Part shown: positions 11,401 through 24,630 of the stretch, piece by piece
Position numbering within the stretch: the stretch's first letter is position 1
Layout of the letters: every line of letters begins with the position of its first letter
Source of the DNA: Nemophila menziesii
Lineage: Eukaryota > Streptophyta > Magnoliopsida > Boraginales > Hydrophyllaceae
Assembly (NCBI GenBank): GCA_029959085.1
Contig: JARWIR010000014.1
Span: forward strand, 11,702,001-11,766,000
Direction of reading: 5' to 3'
DNA length: 64,000 nt
Program-made: the position numbers and the translations under genes
The notes under the pieces: generated by a model
What the model was told of the DNA's origin: nothing
Database searches by the model: none
The model's input: the letters and a program-made list of their open reading frames with translations, nothing else

Positions 11401-13400
11401 GTCAATAAAACACATCTCAACACGTAAAACAGATCATCTTAGATGACGAAGCTATCTGTCGGTCCCAGAAGGCCCATCGCACTCAAAAAACATATATTAT
11501 GTGCCCCATTCTGAGAAAGTATGCGAAAGTAGCAAAAATTCTTCGGGGAACTTCAAAAACCTTAAAAACGGTTTGCAAAGTGTTTAGATGATAGAAACAA
11601 GCCAAAATCTTCACGTTATTATCATTTCCATAGTTAGGGTTCACTGAGTAAGGTTTTTGGATTAGGGTATAAGGTTTAGTGTTTGGGGTTTGGGTTAGTA
11701 TTTAGGGCTTATGGTGATGGATTAGGTGTAGGTTATAGGGTTAAGGTTTTGTGTTTATGGTTTAGGGTATAACGTTAGAGACTTTAGAAATTAGGGTTGA
11801 ATGTTACGGTTGGTAAAACCCTAACTGAGCCAAAATACGATATCCTAAAATAGAATATTAAAAACAACCTAAAAGTCAATAAAACACATCTCAACACGTA
11901 AAACAGATCATCTTTGGTGGCGAAGTTATCTGTCGGTCCTAGAAGGCCCAACGCACTCAAAAAACATATATTATGTGCCCCATTCTGAGAAAATATGCGA
12001 AAGTAGCAAAAATTCTTCGGGGAACTTCAAAAACCTTAAAACGGTTTGCAAAGTGTTTGGATGATAGAAACAAGCCAAAATCTTCACGTTATTATCATTT
12101 CCATAGTTAGGGTTCACTGATTAAGGTTTTTGGATTAGGGTATAAGGTTTAGTGTTTAGGGTTGGGGGTTTCTGGTTACGGTTTATTGTTAGAGTTTATG
12201 GTTAGTATTTAGGCCTTATGGTGATGGATTAGGTGTAGGTTATATGGTTAAGGTTTTGTGTTTATGGTTTAGGATATAACGTTAGAGACTTTAGAAATTA
12301 GGCTTGAATGTTACGGTTGGTAAAACCCTAACTGACCCAAAATACGATATCCTAAAATAGAATATTAAAAACAACCTAAAAGTCAATAAAATACATCTCA
12401 ACACGTAAAACAGATCATCTTAGATGGCAAAGTTATATGTCTGTTCCAGAAGGCCCAACGCACTCAAAAAACATATATTATGTGCCCCATTCTAAGAAAG
12501 TATGCGAAAGTTAGCAGAAATCCTTCGGGGAACTTCAAAAACCTTAAAAACGGTTTGCAACGTGTTTGAATGATAAAAACAAGCCAAAATCTTCACGTTA
12601 TTATCCTTTCCATGGTTAGGGTTCAGTGACTAAGGTTATGTGATTATGGTATAAGGTTTAGTGTTTAGGGTTTGGCGTTTCTGGTTACGATTTATTGTTA
12701 GAGTTTATGGTTAGTATTTAGGGCTTATGGTGATGGAGTAGGTGTAGGTTATAGGGTTAAGGTTTTGTGTTTATGGTTTAGGTAGGGTATAACGTTAGAG
12801 ACTTTAGAAATTAGGGTTGAATGTTACGGTTGGTAATACCCTAACTGAGCCAAAATACGATATCCTAAAATAGAATATTAAAAACAACCTAAAAGTCAAT
12901 AAAACACATCTCAACACGTAAAACAGATCATCTTAGATGACGAAGCTATCTGTCGGTCCCAGAAGGCCCATCGCACTCAAAAAACATATATTATGTGCCC
13001 CATTCTGAGAAAGTATGCGAAAGTAGCAAAAATTCTTCGGGGAACTTCAAAAACCTTAAAAATGGTTTGCAAAGTGCTTAGATGATAGAAACAAGCCAAA
13101 ATATTCACGTTATTATCATTTCCATAGTTAGGGTTCACTGAGTAAGGTTTTTGGATTAGGGTATAAGGTTTAGTGTTTGGGGTTTGGGGTTAGTATTTAG
13201 GGCTTATGGTGATGGATTAGGTGTAGGTTATAGGGTTAAGGTTTTGTGTTTATGGTTTAGGGTATAACGTTAGAGACTTTAGAAATTAGGGTTGAATGTT
13301 ACGGTTGGTAAAACCCTAACTGAGCCAAAATACGATATCCTAAAATAGAATATTAAAAACAACCTAAAAGTCAATAAAACACATCTCAACACGTAAAACA
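8413..13400 (+). repeat. 10-monomer higher-order repeat, copy 1 (~4,987 bp)
   Basis: Landmarks 8413, 8921, 9429, 9937, 10445, 10953, 11432, 11906, 12413 and 12926 return from 13,401 at a shift of 4,987-4,988 bp, including the unusual 479 and 474 spacings. Diagnostic variants shared by both copies include GTATTATGTGCCCTATTTTG, GAAGTTATTTGTTGG with ACAAATATTATG, and GGATATAACG. Left of 8,413 the two copies remain similar only for about 150 bp. Confidence 0.9.
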
Positions 13401-16400
13401 GATCATCTTTGATGGCGAAGTTATCTGTCGGTCCCAGAAGGCCCAACGCTCTCAAAAAACATATATTATGTGCCCCATTCTGAGAAAATATGCGAAAGTA
13501 GCAAAAATTCTTCGGGGAACTTCAAAAACCTTAAAAACGGTTTGCAAAGTGTTTAGATGATAGCAACAAGCCAAAATCTTCACGTTATTATCATTTCCAT
13601 AGTTAGGGTTCACTGAGTAAGGTTTTTGGATTAGGGTATAAGGTTTAGTGTTTAGGGTTTGGGGTTTCTGGTTACGGTTTACTGTTAGAGTTTATGGTTA
13701 GTATTTAGGCCTTATGGTGATGGATTAGGTGTAGGTTATAGGGTTAAGGTTTTGTGTTTATGGTTTAGGGTATAACGTTAGAGACTTTAGAAATTAGTGT
13801 TGAATGTTACGGTTGGTAAAACCCTAACTGAGCCAAAATACGATATCCTAAAATAGAATATTAAAAACAACCTAAAAGTCAATAAAACACATCTCAACAC
13901 GTAAAACAGATCATCTTAGATGACGAAGCGATCTGTCGTTCCCAGAAGGCCCAACGCACTCAAAAAAAATGTATTATGTGCCCTATTTTGAGAAAGTATG
14001 CGAAAGTAGCAAAAATTCTTCGGGGAAGTTCAAAAACCTTAAAAACGGTTTGCAAAGTGTTTGGATGATAGAAACAAGCCAAAATCTTCACGTTATTATC
14101 ATTTCCATAGTTAGGGTTCACTGATTAAGGTTTTTGAATTAGGGTATAAGGTTTAGTGTTTAGGGTTTGGGGTTTCTGGTTACGCTTTACTGTTAGAGTT
14201 TATGGTTAGTATTTAGGCCTTATGGTGATGGATTAGGTGTAGGTTATAGGTTAAGGTTTTGTGTTTATGGTTTAGGGTATAACGTTAGAGACTTTAGAAA
14301 TTAGTGTTGAATGTTACGGTTGGTAAAACCCTAACTGACCCAAAATACGATATCTTAAAATAGAATATTAAAAACAACCTAAAAGTCAATAAAACACATC
14401 TCAACACGTAAAACAGATCATCTTAGATGGCGAAGTTATTTGTTGGTCCCAGAAGGCCCAACGCACTCAAAAAACAAATATTATGTGCCCCATTCTGAGA
14501 AAGTATGCGAAAGTAGCAAAAAATTTTCGGGGAACTTCAAAAACCTTAAAAACGATTTGCAAAGTGTTTGGATGATAGAAACAAGCCAAAATCTTCACGT
14601 TATTATCATTTCCATAGTTAGGGTTCACTGATTAAGGTTTTTGGATTAGGGTATAAGGTTTAGTGTTTAGGGTTGGGGGTTTCTGGTTACGGTTTATTGT
14701 TAGAGTTTATGGTTAGTATTTAGGCCTTATGGTGATGGATTAGGTGTAGGTTATATGGTTAAGGTTTTGTGTTTATGGTTTAGGATATAACGTTAGAGAC
14801 TTTAGAAATTATGCTTGAATGTCACGGTTGGTAAAACCCTAACTGACCCAAAATACGATATCCTAAAATAGAATATTAAAAACAACCTAAAAGTCAATAA
14901 AATACATCTCAACACGTAAAACAGATCATCTTAGATGGCAAAGTTATATGTCTGTTCCAGAAGGCCCAACGCACTCAAAAAACATATATTATGTGCCCCA
15001 TTCTGAGAAAGTATGCGAAAGTAGCAAAAATTCTTCGGGGAACTTCAAAAACCTTAAAAACGGTTTGCAAAGTGTTTAGATGATAGCAACAAGCCAAAAT
15101 CTTCACGTTATTATCATTTCCACAGTTAGGGTTCACTGAGTAAGGTTTTTGGATTAGGGTATAAGGTTTAGTGTTTAGGGTTTGGGGTTTCTGGTTACGG
15201 TTTACTGTTAGAGTTTATGGTTAGTATTTAGGCCTTATGGTGATGGATTAGGTGTAGGTTATAGGGTTAAGGTTTTGTGTTTATGGTTTAGGGTATAACG
15301 TTAGAGACTTTAGAAATTAGTGTTGAATGTTACGGTTGGTAAAACCCTAACTGACCCAAAATACGATATCCTAAAATAGAATATTAAAAACAACCTAAAA
15401 GTCAATAAAACACATCTCAACACGTAAAACAGATCATCTTAGATGGCGAAGTTATTTGTTGGTCCCAGAAGGCCCAACGCACTCAAAAAACAAATATTAT
15501 GTGCCCCATTCTGAGAAAGTATGCGAAAGTAGCAAAAATTCTTCGGGGAACTTCAAAAACCTTAAAAACGGTTTGCAAAGTGTTTGGATGATAGAAACAA
15601 GCCAAAATCTTCACGTTATTATCATTTCCATAGTTAGGGTTCACTGATTAAGGTTTTTGGATTAGGGTAGAAGGTTTAGTGTTTAGGGTTGGGGGTTTCT
15701 GGTTACGGTTTATTGTTAGAGTTTATGGTTAGTATTTAGGCCTTATGGTGATGGATTAGGTGTAGGTTATATGGTTAAGGTTTTGTGTTTATGGTTTAGG
15801 ATATAACGTTAGAGACTTTAGAAATTAGGCTTGAATGTTACGGTTGGTAAAACCCTAACTGACCCAAAATACGATATCCTAAAATAGAATATTAAAAACA
15901 ACCTAAAAGTCAATAAAATACATCTCAACACGTAAAACAGATCATCTTAGATGGAAAAGTTATATGTCTGTTCCAGAAGGCCCAACGCACTCAAAAAACA
16001 TATATTATGTGCCCCATTCTGAGAAAGTATGCGAAAGTTAGCAGAAATCCTTCGGGGAACTTCAAAAACCTTAAAAACGGTTTGCAACGTGTTTTAATGA
16101 TAAAAACAAGCCAAAATCTTCACTAAGGTTATGTGATTATGGTATAAGGTTTAGTGTTTAGGGTTTGGGGTTTCTGTTTACGATTTATTGTTAGAGTTTA
16201 TGGTTATTATTTAGGGCTTATGGTGATGGAGTAGGTGTAGGTTATAGGGTTAAGGTTTTGTGTTTATGGTTTAGGTAGGGTATAACGTTAGAGACTTTAG
16301 AAATTAGGGTTGAATGTTACGGTTGGTAATACCCTAACTGAGCCAAAATACGATATCCTAAAATAGAATATTAAATACAACCTAAAAGTCAATAAAACAC

Positions 16401-17040
16401 ATCTCAACACGTAAAACAGATCATCTTAGATGACGAAGCTATCTGTCGGTCCCAGAAGGCCCATCGCACTCAAAAAACATATATTATGTGCCCCATTCTG
16501 AGAAAGTATGCGAAAGTAGCAAAAATTCTTCGGGGAACTTCAAAAACCTTAAAAACGGTTTGCAAAGTGTTTAGATGATAGAAACAAGCCAAAATCTTCA
16601 CGTTATTATCATTTCCATAGTTAGGGTTCACTGAGTAAGGTTTTTGGATTAGGGTATAAGGTTTAGTGTTTGGGGTTTGGGTTAGTATTTAGGGCTTATG
16701 GTGATGGATTAGGTGTAGGTTATAGGGTTAAGGTTTTGTGTTTATGGTTTAGGGTATAACGTTAGAGACTTTAGAAATTAGGGTTGAATGTTACGGTTGG
16801 TAAAACCCTAACTGAGCCAAAATACGATATCCTAAAATAGAATATTAAAAACAACCTAAAAGTCAATAAAACACATCTCAACACGTAAAACAGATCATCT
16901 TTGATGGCGAAGTTATCTGTCGGTCCTAGAAGGCCCAACGCACTCAAAAAACATATATTATGTGCCCCATTCTGAGAAAATATGCGAAAGTAGCAAAAAT
17001 TCTTCGGGGAACTTCAAAAACCTTAAAAACGGTTTGCAAA
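13401..17040 (+). repeat. 10-monomer repeat, partial copy 2 (about 7 monomers)
   Basis: This copy follows copy 1 monomer by monomer from 13,401 until about 17,020-17,045. There copy 1 reads TTTGGATGATAGAAAC and this copy reads TTTAGATGATAGCAAC. The truncation point is the site of an unequal exchange with the 5-monomer repeat that overlaps and follows it. Differences before that point are sparse, for example CCAAAACCTTCAC near 11,125 against CCAAAATCTTCAC near 16,112. Confidence 0.85.
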
Positions 17041-18416
17041 GTGTTTAGATGATAGCAACAAGCCAAAATCTTCACGTTATTATCATTTCCATAGTTAGGG
17101 TTCACTGAGTAAGGTTTTTGGATTAGGGTATAAGGTTTAGTGTTTAGGGTTTGGGGTTTCTGGTTACGGTTTACTGTTAGAGTTTATGGTTAGTATTTAG
17201 GCCTTATGGTGATGGATTAGGTGTAGGTTATAGGGTTAAGGTTTTGTGTTTATGGTTTAGGGTATAACGTTAGAGACTTTAGAAATTAGTGTTGAATGTT
17301 ACGGTTGGTAAAACCCTAACTGAGCCAAAATACGATATCCTAAAATTGAATATTAAAAACAACCTAAAAGTCAATAAAACACATCTCAACACGTAAAACA
17401 GATCATCTTAGATGACGAAGCGATCTGTCGGTCCCAGAAGGCCCAACGCACTCAAAAAAACATGTATTATGTGCCCCGTTTTGAGAAAGTATGCGAAAGC
17501 AGCAAAAATTCTTCGGGGAAGTTCAAAAACCTTAAAAACGGTTTGCAAAGTGTTTGGATGATAGAAACAAGCCAAAATCTTCACGTTATTATCATTTCCA
17601 TAGTTAGGGTTCACTGATTAAGGTTTTTGGATTAGGGTATAAGGTTTAGTGTTTAGGGTATGGGGTTTCTGGTTACGGTTTATTGTTAGAGTTTATGGTT
17701 AGTATTTAGGCCTTATGGTGATGGATTAGGTGTAGGTTATATGGTTAAGGTTTTGTTTTTATGGTTTAGGGTATAACGTTAGAGACTTTAGAAATTAGGG
17801 TTGAATGTTACGGTTGGTAAAACCCTAACTGACCCAAAATACGATATCCTAAAATAGAATATTAAAAACAACCTAAAAGTCAATAAAACACATCTCAACA
17901 CGTAAAACAGATCATCTTAGATGGAGAAGTTATTTGTTGGTCCCAGAAGGCCCACGCACTCAAAAAACATATATTATGTGTCCCATTCTGAGAAAGTATG
18001 CGAAAGTAGCAAAAATTCTTCGGGGAACTTCAAAAACCTTAAAAACGGTTTGCAAAGTGTTTGGATGATAGAAACAAGCCAAAATCTTCACGTTATTATC
18101 ATTTCCATAGTTAGGGTTCACTGATTAAGGTTTTTGGATTAGGGTATAAGGTTTAGTGTTTACGGTTGGGGGTTTCTGGTTACGGTTTATTGTTAGAGTT
18201 TATGGTTAGTATTTAGGCCTTATGGTGATGGATTAGGTGTAGGTTATATGGTTAAGGTTTTGTGTTTATGGTTTAGGATATAACGTTAGAGACTTTAGAA
18301 ATTAGGCTTGAATGTTACGGTTGGTAAAACCCTAACTGACCCAAAATACGATATCCTAAAATAGAATATTAAAAACAACCTAAAAGTCAATAAAATACAT
18401 CTCAACACGTAAAACA
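15940..18416 (+). repeat. 5-monomer higher-order repeat, copy 1 (2,477 bp)
   Basis: Landmarks 15940, 16419, 16893, 17401 and 17910 (intervals 479, 474, 508, 509, 507) repeat at exactly +2,477. The series opens with the GATGGAAAAGTTATATGTCTG monomer and includes both short monomers. Its first part is also the right end of the partial 10-monomer copy, so the 5-monomer unit was cut from the larger one and then duplicated. Confidence 0.9.
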
Positions 18417-20700
18417 GATCATCTTAGATGGAAAAGTTATATGTCTGTTCCAGAAGGCCCAACGCACTCAAAAAACATATATTATGTGCCCCATTCTGAG
18501 AAAGTATGCGAAAGTTAGCAGAAATCCTTCGGGGAACTTCAAAAACCTTAAAAACGGTTTGCAACGTGTTTTAATGATAAAAACAAGCCAAAATCTTCAC
18601 TAAGGTTATGTGATTATGGTATAAGGTTTAGTGTTTAGGGTTTGGGGTTTCTGTTTACGATTTATTGTTAGAGTTTATGGTTATTATTTAGGGCTTATGG
18701 TGATGGAGTAGGTGTAGGTTATAGGGTTAAGGTTTTGTGTTTATGGTTTAGGTAGGGTATAACGTTAGAGACTTTAGAAATTAGGGTTGAATGTTACGGT
18801 TGGTAATACCCTAACTGAGCCAAAATACGATATCCTAAAATAGAATATTAAATACAACCTAAAAGTCAATAAAACACATCTCAACACGTAAAACAGATCA
18901 TCTTAGATGACGAAGCTATCTGTCGGTCCCAGAAGGCCCATCGCACTCAAAAAACATATATTATGTGCCCCATTCTGAGAAAGTATGCGAAAGTAGCAAA
19001 AATTCTTCGGGGAACTTCAAAAACCTTAAAAACGGTTTGCAAAGTGTTTAGATGATAGAAACAAGCCAAAATCTTCACGTTATTATCATTTCCATAGTTA
19101 GGGTTCACTGAGTAAGGTTTTTGGATTAGGGTATAAGGTTTAGTGTTTGGGGTTTGGGTTAGTATTTAGGGCTTATGGTGATGGATTAGGTGTAGGTTAT
19201 AGGGTTAAGGTTTTGTGTTTATGGTTTAGGGTATAACGTTAGAGACTTTAGAAATTAGGGTTGAATGTTACGGTTGGTAAAACCCTAACTGAGCCAAAAT
19301 ACGATATCCTAAAATATAATATTAAAAACAACCTAAAAGTCAATAAAACACATCTCAACACGTAAAACAGATCATCTTTGATGGCGAAGTTATCTGTCGG
19401 TCCTAGAAGGCCCAACGCACTCAAAAAACATATATTATGTGCCCCATTCTGAGAAAATATGCGAAAGTAGCAAAAATTCTTCGGGGAACTTCAAAAACCT
19501 TAAAAACGGTTTGCAAAGTGTTTAGATGATAGCAACAAGCCAAAATCTTCACGTTATTATCATTTCCATAGTTAGGGTTCACTGAGTAAGGTTTTTGGAT
19601 TAGGGTATAAGGTTTAGTGTTTAGGGTTTGGGGTTTCTGGTTACGGTTTACTGTTAGAGTTTATGGTTAGTATTTAGGCCTTATGGTGATGGATTAGGTG
19701 TAGGTTATAGGGTTAAGGTTTTGTGTTTATGGTTTAGGGTATAATGTTAGAGACTTTAGAAATTAGTGTTGAATGTTACGGTTGGTAAAACCCTAGCTGA
19801 GCCAAAATACGATATCCTAAAATTGAATATTAAAAACAACCTAAAAGTCAATAAAACACATCTCAACACGTAAAACAGATCATCTTAGATGACGAAGCGA
19901 TCTGTCGGTCCCAGAAGGCCCAACGCACTCAAAAAAACATGTATTATGTGCCCCGTTTTGAGAAAGTATGCGAAAGCAGCAAAAATTCTTCGGGGAAGTT
20001 CAAAAACCTTAAAAACGGTTTGCAAAGTGTTTGGATGATAGAAACAAGCCAAAATCTTCACGTTATTATCATTTCCATAGTTAGGGTTCACTGATTAAGG
20101 TTTTTGGATTAGGGTATAAGGTTTAGTGTTTAGGGTATGGGGTTTCTGGTTACGGTTTATTGTTAGAGTTTATGGTTAGTATTTAGGCCTTATGGTGATG
20201 GATTAGGTGTAGGTTATATGGTTAAGGTTTTGTTTTTATGGTTTAGGGTATAACGTTAGAGACTTTAGAAATTAGGGTTGAATGTTACGGTTGGTAAAAC
20301 CCTAACTGACCCAAAATACGATATCCTAAAATAGAATATTAAAAACAACCTAAAAGTCAATAAAACACATCTCAACACGTAAAACAGATCATCTTAGATG
20401 GCGAAGTTATTTGTTGGTCCCAGAAGGCCCAACGCACTCAAAAAACATATATTATGTGTCCCATTCTGAGAAAGTATGCGAAAGTAGCAAAAATTCTTCG
20501 GGGAACTTCAAAAACCTTAAAAACGGTTTGCAAAGTGTTTGGATGATAGAAACAAGCCAAAATCTTCACGTTATTATCATTTCCATAGTTAGGGTTCACT
20601 GATTAAGTTTTTTGGATTAGGGTATAAGGTTTAGTGTTTAGGGTTGGGGGTTTCTGGTTACGGTTTATTGTTAGAGTTTATAGTTAGTATTTAGGCCTTA
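18417..20700 (+). repeat. 5-monomer higher-order repeat, copy 2 (2,477-bp register)
   Basis: Landmarks 18417, 18896, 19370, 19878 and 20387 reproduce copy 1 at +2,477. The match weakens near 20,700, where TGATGTATTAGGTGTTGG and then GGGTAAAACG appear instead of the copy 1 sequence. The last monomer here has intact CCCAACGC, where copy 1 has CCCACGC near 17,951. Confidence 0.88.
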
Positions 20701-20894
20701 TGGTGATGTATTAGGTGTTGGATATATGGTTAAGGTTTTGTGTTAATGGTTTAGGGTAAAACGTTAGACACTTTAGAAATTAGGGTCGAATGTTACGGTT
20801 GGTAAAACCCTAACTGACCCAAAATACGATGTCCTAAAATAGAATATTGAAAACAACCTAAAAGTCAACAAAACACATCTCAACACGTAAAACA

Positions 20895-21396
20895 GATCAT
20901 CTTAGATGGCGAAGCGATCTGTCGGTCCCAGAAGGCCCAACGCACTCAAAAAACATATATTATGTGCCCCATTCTGAAAAAGTATGCGAAAGTTAGCGAA
21001 AATCCTCCTGGGAACTTCGAAAACCTTAAAAACGGTTTGCAGAGTGTTTGGATGAAAGAAACAAGCCAAAATCTTCACGTTATTATCCTTTCCATGGTTA
21101 GGGTTAGTGATTAAGGATTTGGGATTAGGGTATAGGGTTTAGTATTTAGGGTTTGGGGTTTCTGGTTTATTGTTAGAGTTTATGGTTAGTATTTAGGGCA
21201 TACGGTGATGGATTAGGTATAGGTTATAAGGTAAAGGTTTTGTGTTTATGGTTTAGGGTATAACGTTAGAGACTTTAGAAATTAGGGTTGAATGTTACGG
21301 TTGGTATAACCCTAACGGTCCAAAAATACGATATCCTAAAATAGTATATTAAAAACAACCTAAAAGTTAACAAAACACATCTTAAAACGTAAAATA
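20895..21396 (+). repeat. Hybrid family I/II junction monomer
   Basis: The left end has the family I words GAAGCGATCTGTCGG and ACACGTAAAAC. From about 20,975 it carries the family II words CTGAAAAAGTATGCG, CCTCCTGGGAACTTCG and GATGAAAGAAAC, and it ends with GGTATAACCCTAACGG. Its interval to the next landmark is 502 bp. Similar hybrids start at 23,922, 28,461, 31,989 and 35,516. Confidence 0.8.
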
Positions 21397-24300
21397 GATC
21401 ATCTTAGATGGCGAAGCTATGTGTCGGTCCCACAAGGCCCAACGCACTCAAAAAACATATATTATGTGCCTCATTCTGAAAAAGTATACGAAAGTTACCG
21501 AAAATCTTCCTGGGAACTTCGAAAACCTTAAAAACGGTTTGCAGAGTGTTTGGATGAAAGAAACAAGCCAAAATCTTCATGTTATTATCCTTTCCATGGT
21601 TAGGGTTAGTGATTAAGGTTTTGGGATTAGGGTATAGGGTTTAGTATTTAGAGTTTGGGGTTTCTGTTTTATTGTTAGAGATTATGGTTAGTATTTAGGG
21701 CATATGGTGATGGATCAGGTATAGTTTATTATAAGGTTAAGGTTTTGTGTTTATGGTTTAGGGTATAACGTTAGAGACTTTAGAAATTAGGGTTGAATGT
21801 TACGGTTGGTATAACCCTAACGGACCCAAAATACGATATCCTAAAATAGTATATTAAAAACAACCTAAAAGTTAACAAAACACATCTCAAAACGTAAAAC
21901 AGATCATCTTAGATGGTGAAGCTATGTGTCGGTCCCAGAAGGCCCAACGCACTCAAAAAACATATATTATGTGCCTCATTCTGAAAAAGTATACGAAAGT
22001 TACCGAAAATCCTCCTGGGAACTTCGAAAACCTTAAAAACGGTTTGCAAAGTGTTTGGGTGAAAGAAACAAGCCAAAATCTTCATGTTATTATCCTTTCC
22101 ATGGTTAGGGTTAGTGATTAAGGTTTTGGGATTAGGGTATAGGGTTTAGTATTTAGAGTTTGGGGTTTCTGTTTTATTGTTAGAGTTTATGGTTAGTATT
22201 TAGGGCATATGGTGATGGATTAGGTATAGTTTATTATAAGGTTAAGGTTTTTTGTTTATGGTTTAGGGTATAACGTTAGAGACTTTAGAAATTAGGGTTG
22301 AATGTTACGGTTGGTATAACCCTAACGGACCCAAAATACAATATCCTAAAATAGTATATTCAAAACAACCTAAAAGTCAACAAAACACATCTCAAAACGT
22401 AAAATAGATCATTTTAGATGGCGAAGCTATGTGTCGGTCCCAGAAGGCCCAACGCACTCAAAAAACATATATTATGTGCCACATTCTGAAAAAAATATGC
22501 GAAACTTACCGAAAATCCTCCTGGGAACTTCGAAAATCTTAAAAACGGTTTGCAGATTGTTTGGATGAAAGAAACAAGCCAAAATCTTCATGTTATTATC
22601 CTTTCCATGGTTAGGGTTAGTGATTAAGGTTTTGGGATTAGGGTATAGGGTTTAGTATTTAGAGTTTGGGGTTTCTGGTTTATTGTTAGAGTTTATGGTT
22701 AGTATTTAGGGCATAATGTGATGGATTAGGTATAGTTTATTATAAGGTTAAGGTTTTTTGTTTATGGTTTAGGGTATAACGTTTGAGACTTTAGAAATTA
22801 GGGTTGAATGTTATAGTTGGTATAACCCTAACGGACCCAAAATACGATATCCTAAAATAGTATATTAAACACAACCTAAAAGTCAACAAAACACATCTCA
22901 AAACGTAAAATAGATCATCTTAGATGGCGAAGCTATGTGTCGGTCCCAAAAGGCCCAACGCACTCAAAAAACATATATTATGTGCCCCATTCTGAAAAAT
23001 TATGCGAAAGTTACCGAAAATCCTCCTAGGAACGTCGAAAACCATAAAAACGGTTTGTAGAGTGTTTGGATGAAAGAAACAAGCCAAAATCTTAACGTGA
23101 ATATCCTTTCCATGGTTAAGGTTAGTGATTAAGGTTTTGGGATTAGGGTATCGGGTTTAGTATTTAGGGTTTGGGGTTTCTGGTTTATTCTTAGAGGTTA
23201 GGTTAGTATTTAGGGCATATGGTGATGGATTAGGTATAGGTTATAAGGTAAAGGTTTTGTGTTTATGGTTTAGGGTATAACGTTAGAGACTTTAGAAATT
23301 AGGGTTGAATGTTACGGTTGGTATAACTCTAACGGACCCAAAATACAATATCCTAAAATAGTATATTAAAAAAGACCTAAAAGTCAATAAAACACATCTC
23401 AACACGTAAAACAGATCATCTTAGATGGCGAAGTTATTTGTTGGTCCCAGAAGGCCCAACGCACTCAAAAAACATATATTATGTGTCCCATTCTGAGAAA
23501 GTATGCGAAAGTAGCAAAAATTCTTCGGGGAACTTCAAAAACCTTAAAAACGGTTTGCAAAGTGTTTGGATGATAGAAACAAGCCAAAATCTTCACGTTA
23601 TTATCATTTCCATAGTTAGGGATCACTGATTAAGGTTTTTGGATTAGGGTATAAGGTTTAGTGTTTAGGGTTGGGGGTTTCTGGTTACGGTTTATTGTTA
23701 GAGTTTATGGTTAGTATTTAGGCCTTATGTTGATGGTTTAGGTGTAAGTTATATGGTTAAGGTTTTGTGTTTATGGTTTAGGGTAAAACGTTAGAGACTT
23801 TAGAAATTAGGGTCGAATGTTACGGTTGGTAAAACCCTAACTGACCCAAAATACGATGTCCTAAAATAGAATATTAAAAACAACCTAAAAGTCAACAAAA
23901 CACATCTCAACACGTAAAACAGATCATCTTAGATGGCGAAGCGATCTGTTGGTCCCAGAAGGCCCAACGCACTCAAAAAACATATATTATGTGCCCCATT
24001 CTGAAAAAGTATGCGAAAGTTAGCGAAAATCCTCCTGGGAACTTCGAAAACCTTAAAAACGGTTTGCAGAGTGTTTGGATGAAAGAAACAAGCCAAAATC
24101 TTCACGTTATTATCCTTTCCATGGTTAGGGTTAGTGATTAAGGTTTTGGGATTAGGGTATCGGGTTTAGTATTTAGGGTTTGGGGTTTCGGGTTTATTGT
24201 TAGAGTTTATGGTTAGTATTTAGGGCATACGGTGATGGATTTGGTATAGTTTATAAGGTAAAGGTTTTGTGTTTATGGTTTACGGTATAACGTTAGAGTC

Positions 24301-24630
24301 TTTAGAAATTAGGGTTGAATGTTACGGTTGGTATAACCCTAACGGACCCAAAATACGATATTCTAAAATAGAATATTAAAAACAATCTAAAAGTTAACAA
24401 AACACATCTCAAAACGTAAAACAGATCATCTTAGATGGTGAAGCTATGTGTCGGTCCCAGAAGGCCCAACGCACTAAAAAAACATATAATATGTGCCCCA
24501 TTCTGAGAAAGTATGCGAAAGTTAGCGAAAAATCCTCCTGGGAACATCGAAAATCTTAAAAAAGGTTCGCAGAGTGTTTGGATGATAGAAACAAGCCAAA
24601 ATCTTCACGTTGTTATCCTTTCCATGGTTA
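21105..24630 (+). repeat. 7-monomer higher-order repeat, copy 1 (~3,524 bp)
   Basis: Landmarks 21397, 21902, 22407, 22913 and 23414 match 24921, 25426, 25931, 26436 and 26937 at +3,523 or +3,524. Both copies open with the rare word AAGGATTTGGG (near 21,113 and 24,637), where other monomers read AAGGTTTTGGG. Shared variants include GCCACATTCTG, CATAATGTGATGG and AAAAAAGACC. Confidence 0.88.

Larger units (their letters stand above)
1..20975 (+). repeat. Family I monomer block (mostly 507-511 bp)
   Basis: Monomers here share GATGATAGAAACAAGCC, TTTCCATAGTTAGGG or TTTCCATTGTTAGGG, a TTTTTGGATTAGG word and GGTAAAACCCTAACTGA. Most carry a perfect plant telo-box, AAACCCTAA. Intervals are 507-511 bp, apart from one 513-bp monomer near 12,413 and seven short monomers of 474-479 bp between 10,953 and 19,370. 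The block ends inside the hybrid monomer starting at 20,895, which begins as family I and changes to family II near 20,975. No coding sequence is supported in it. Confidence 0.85.
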
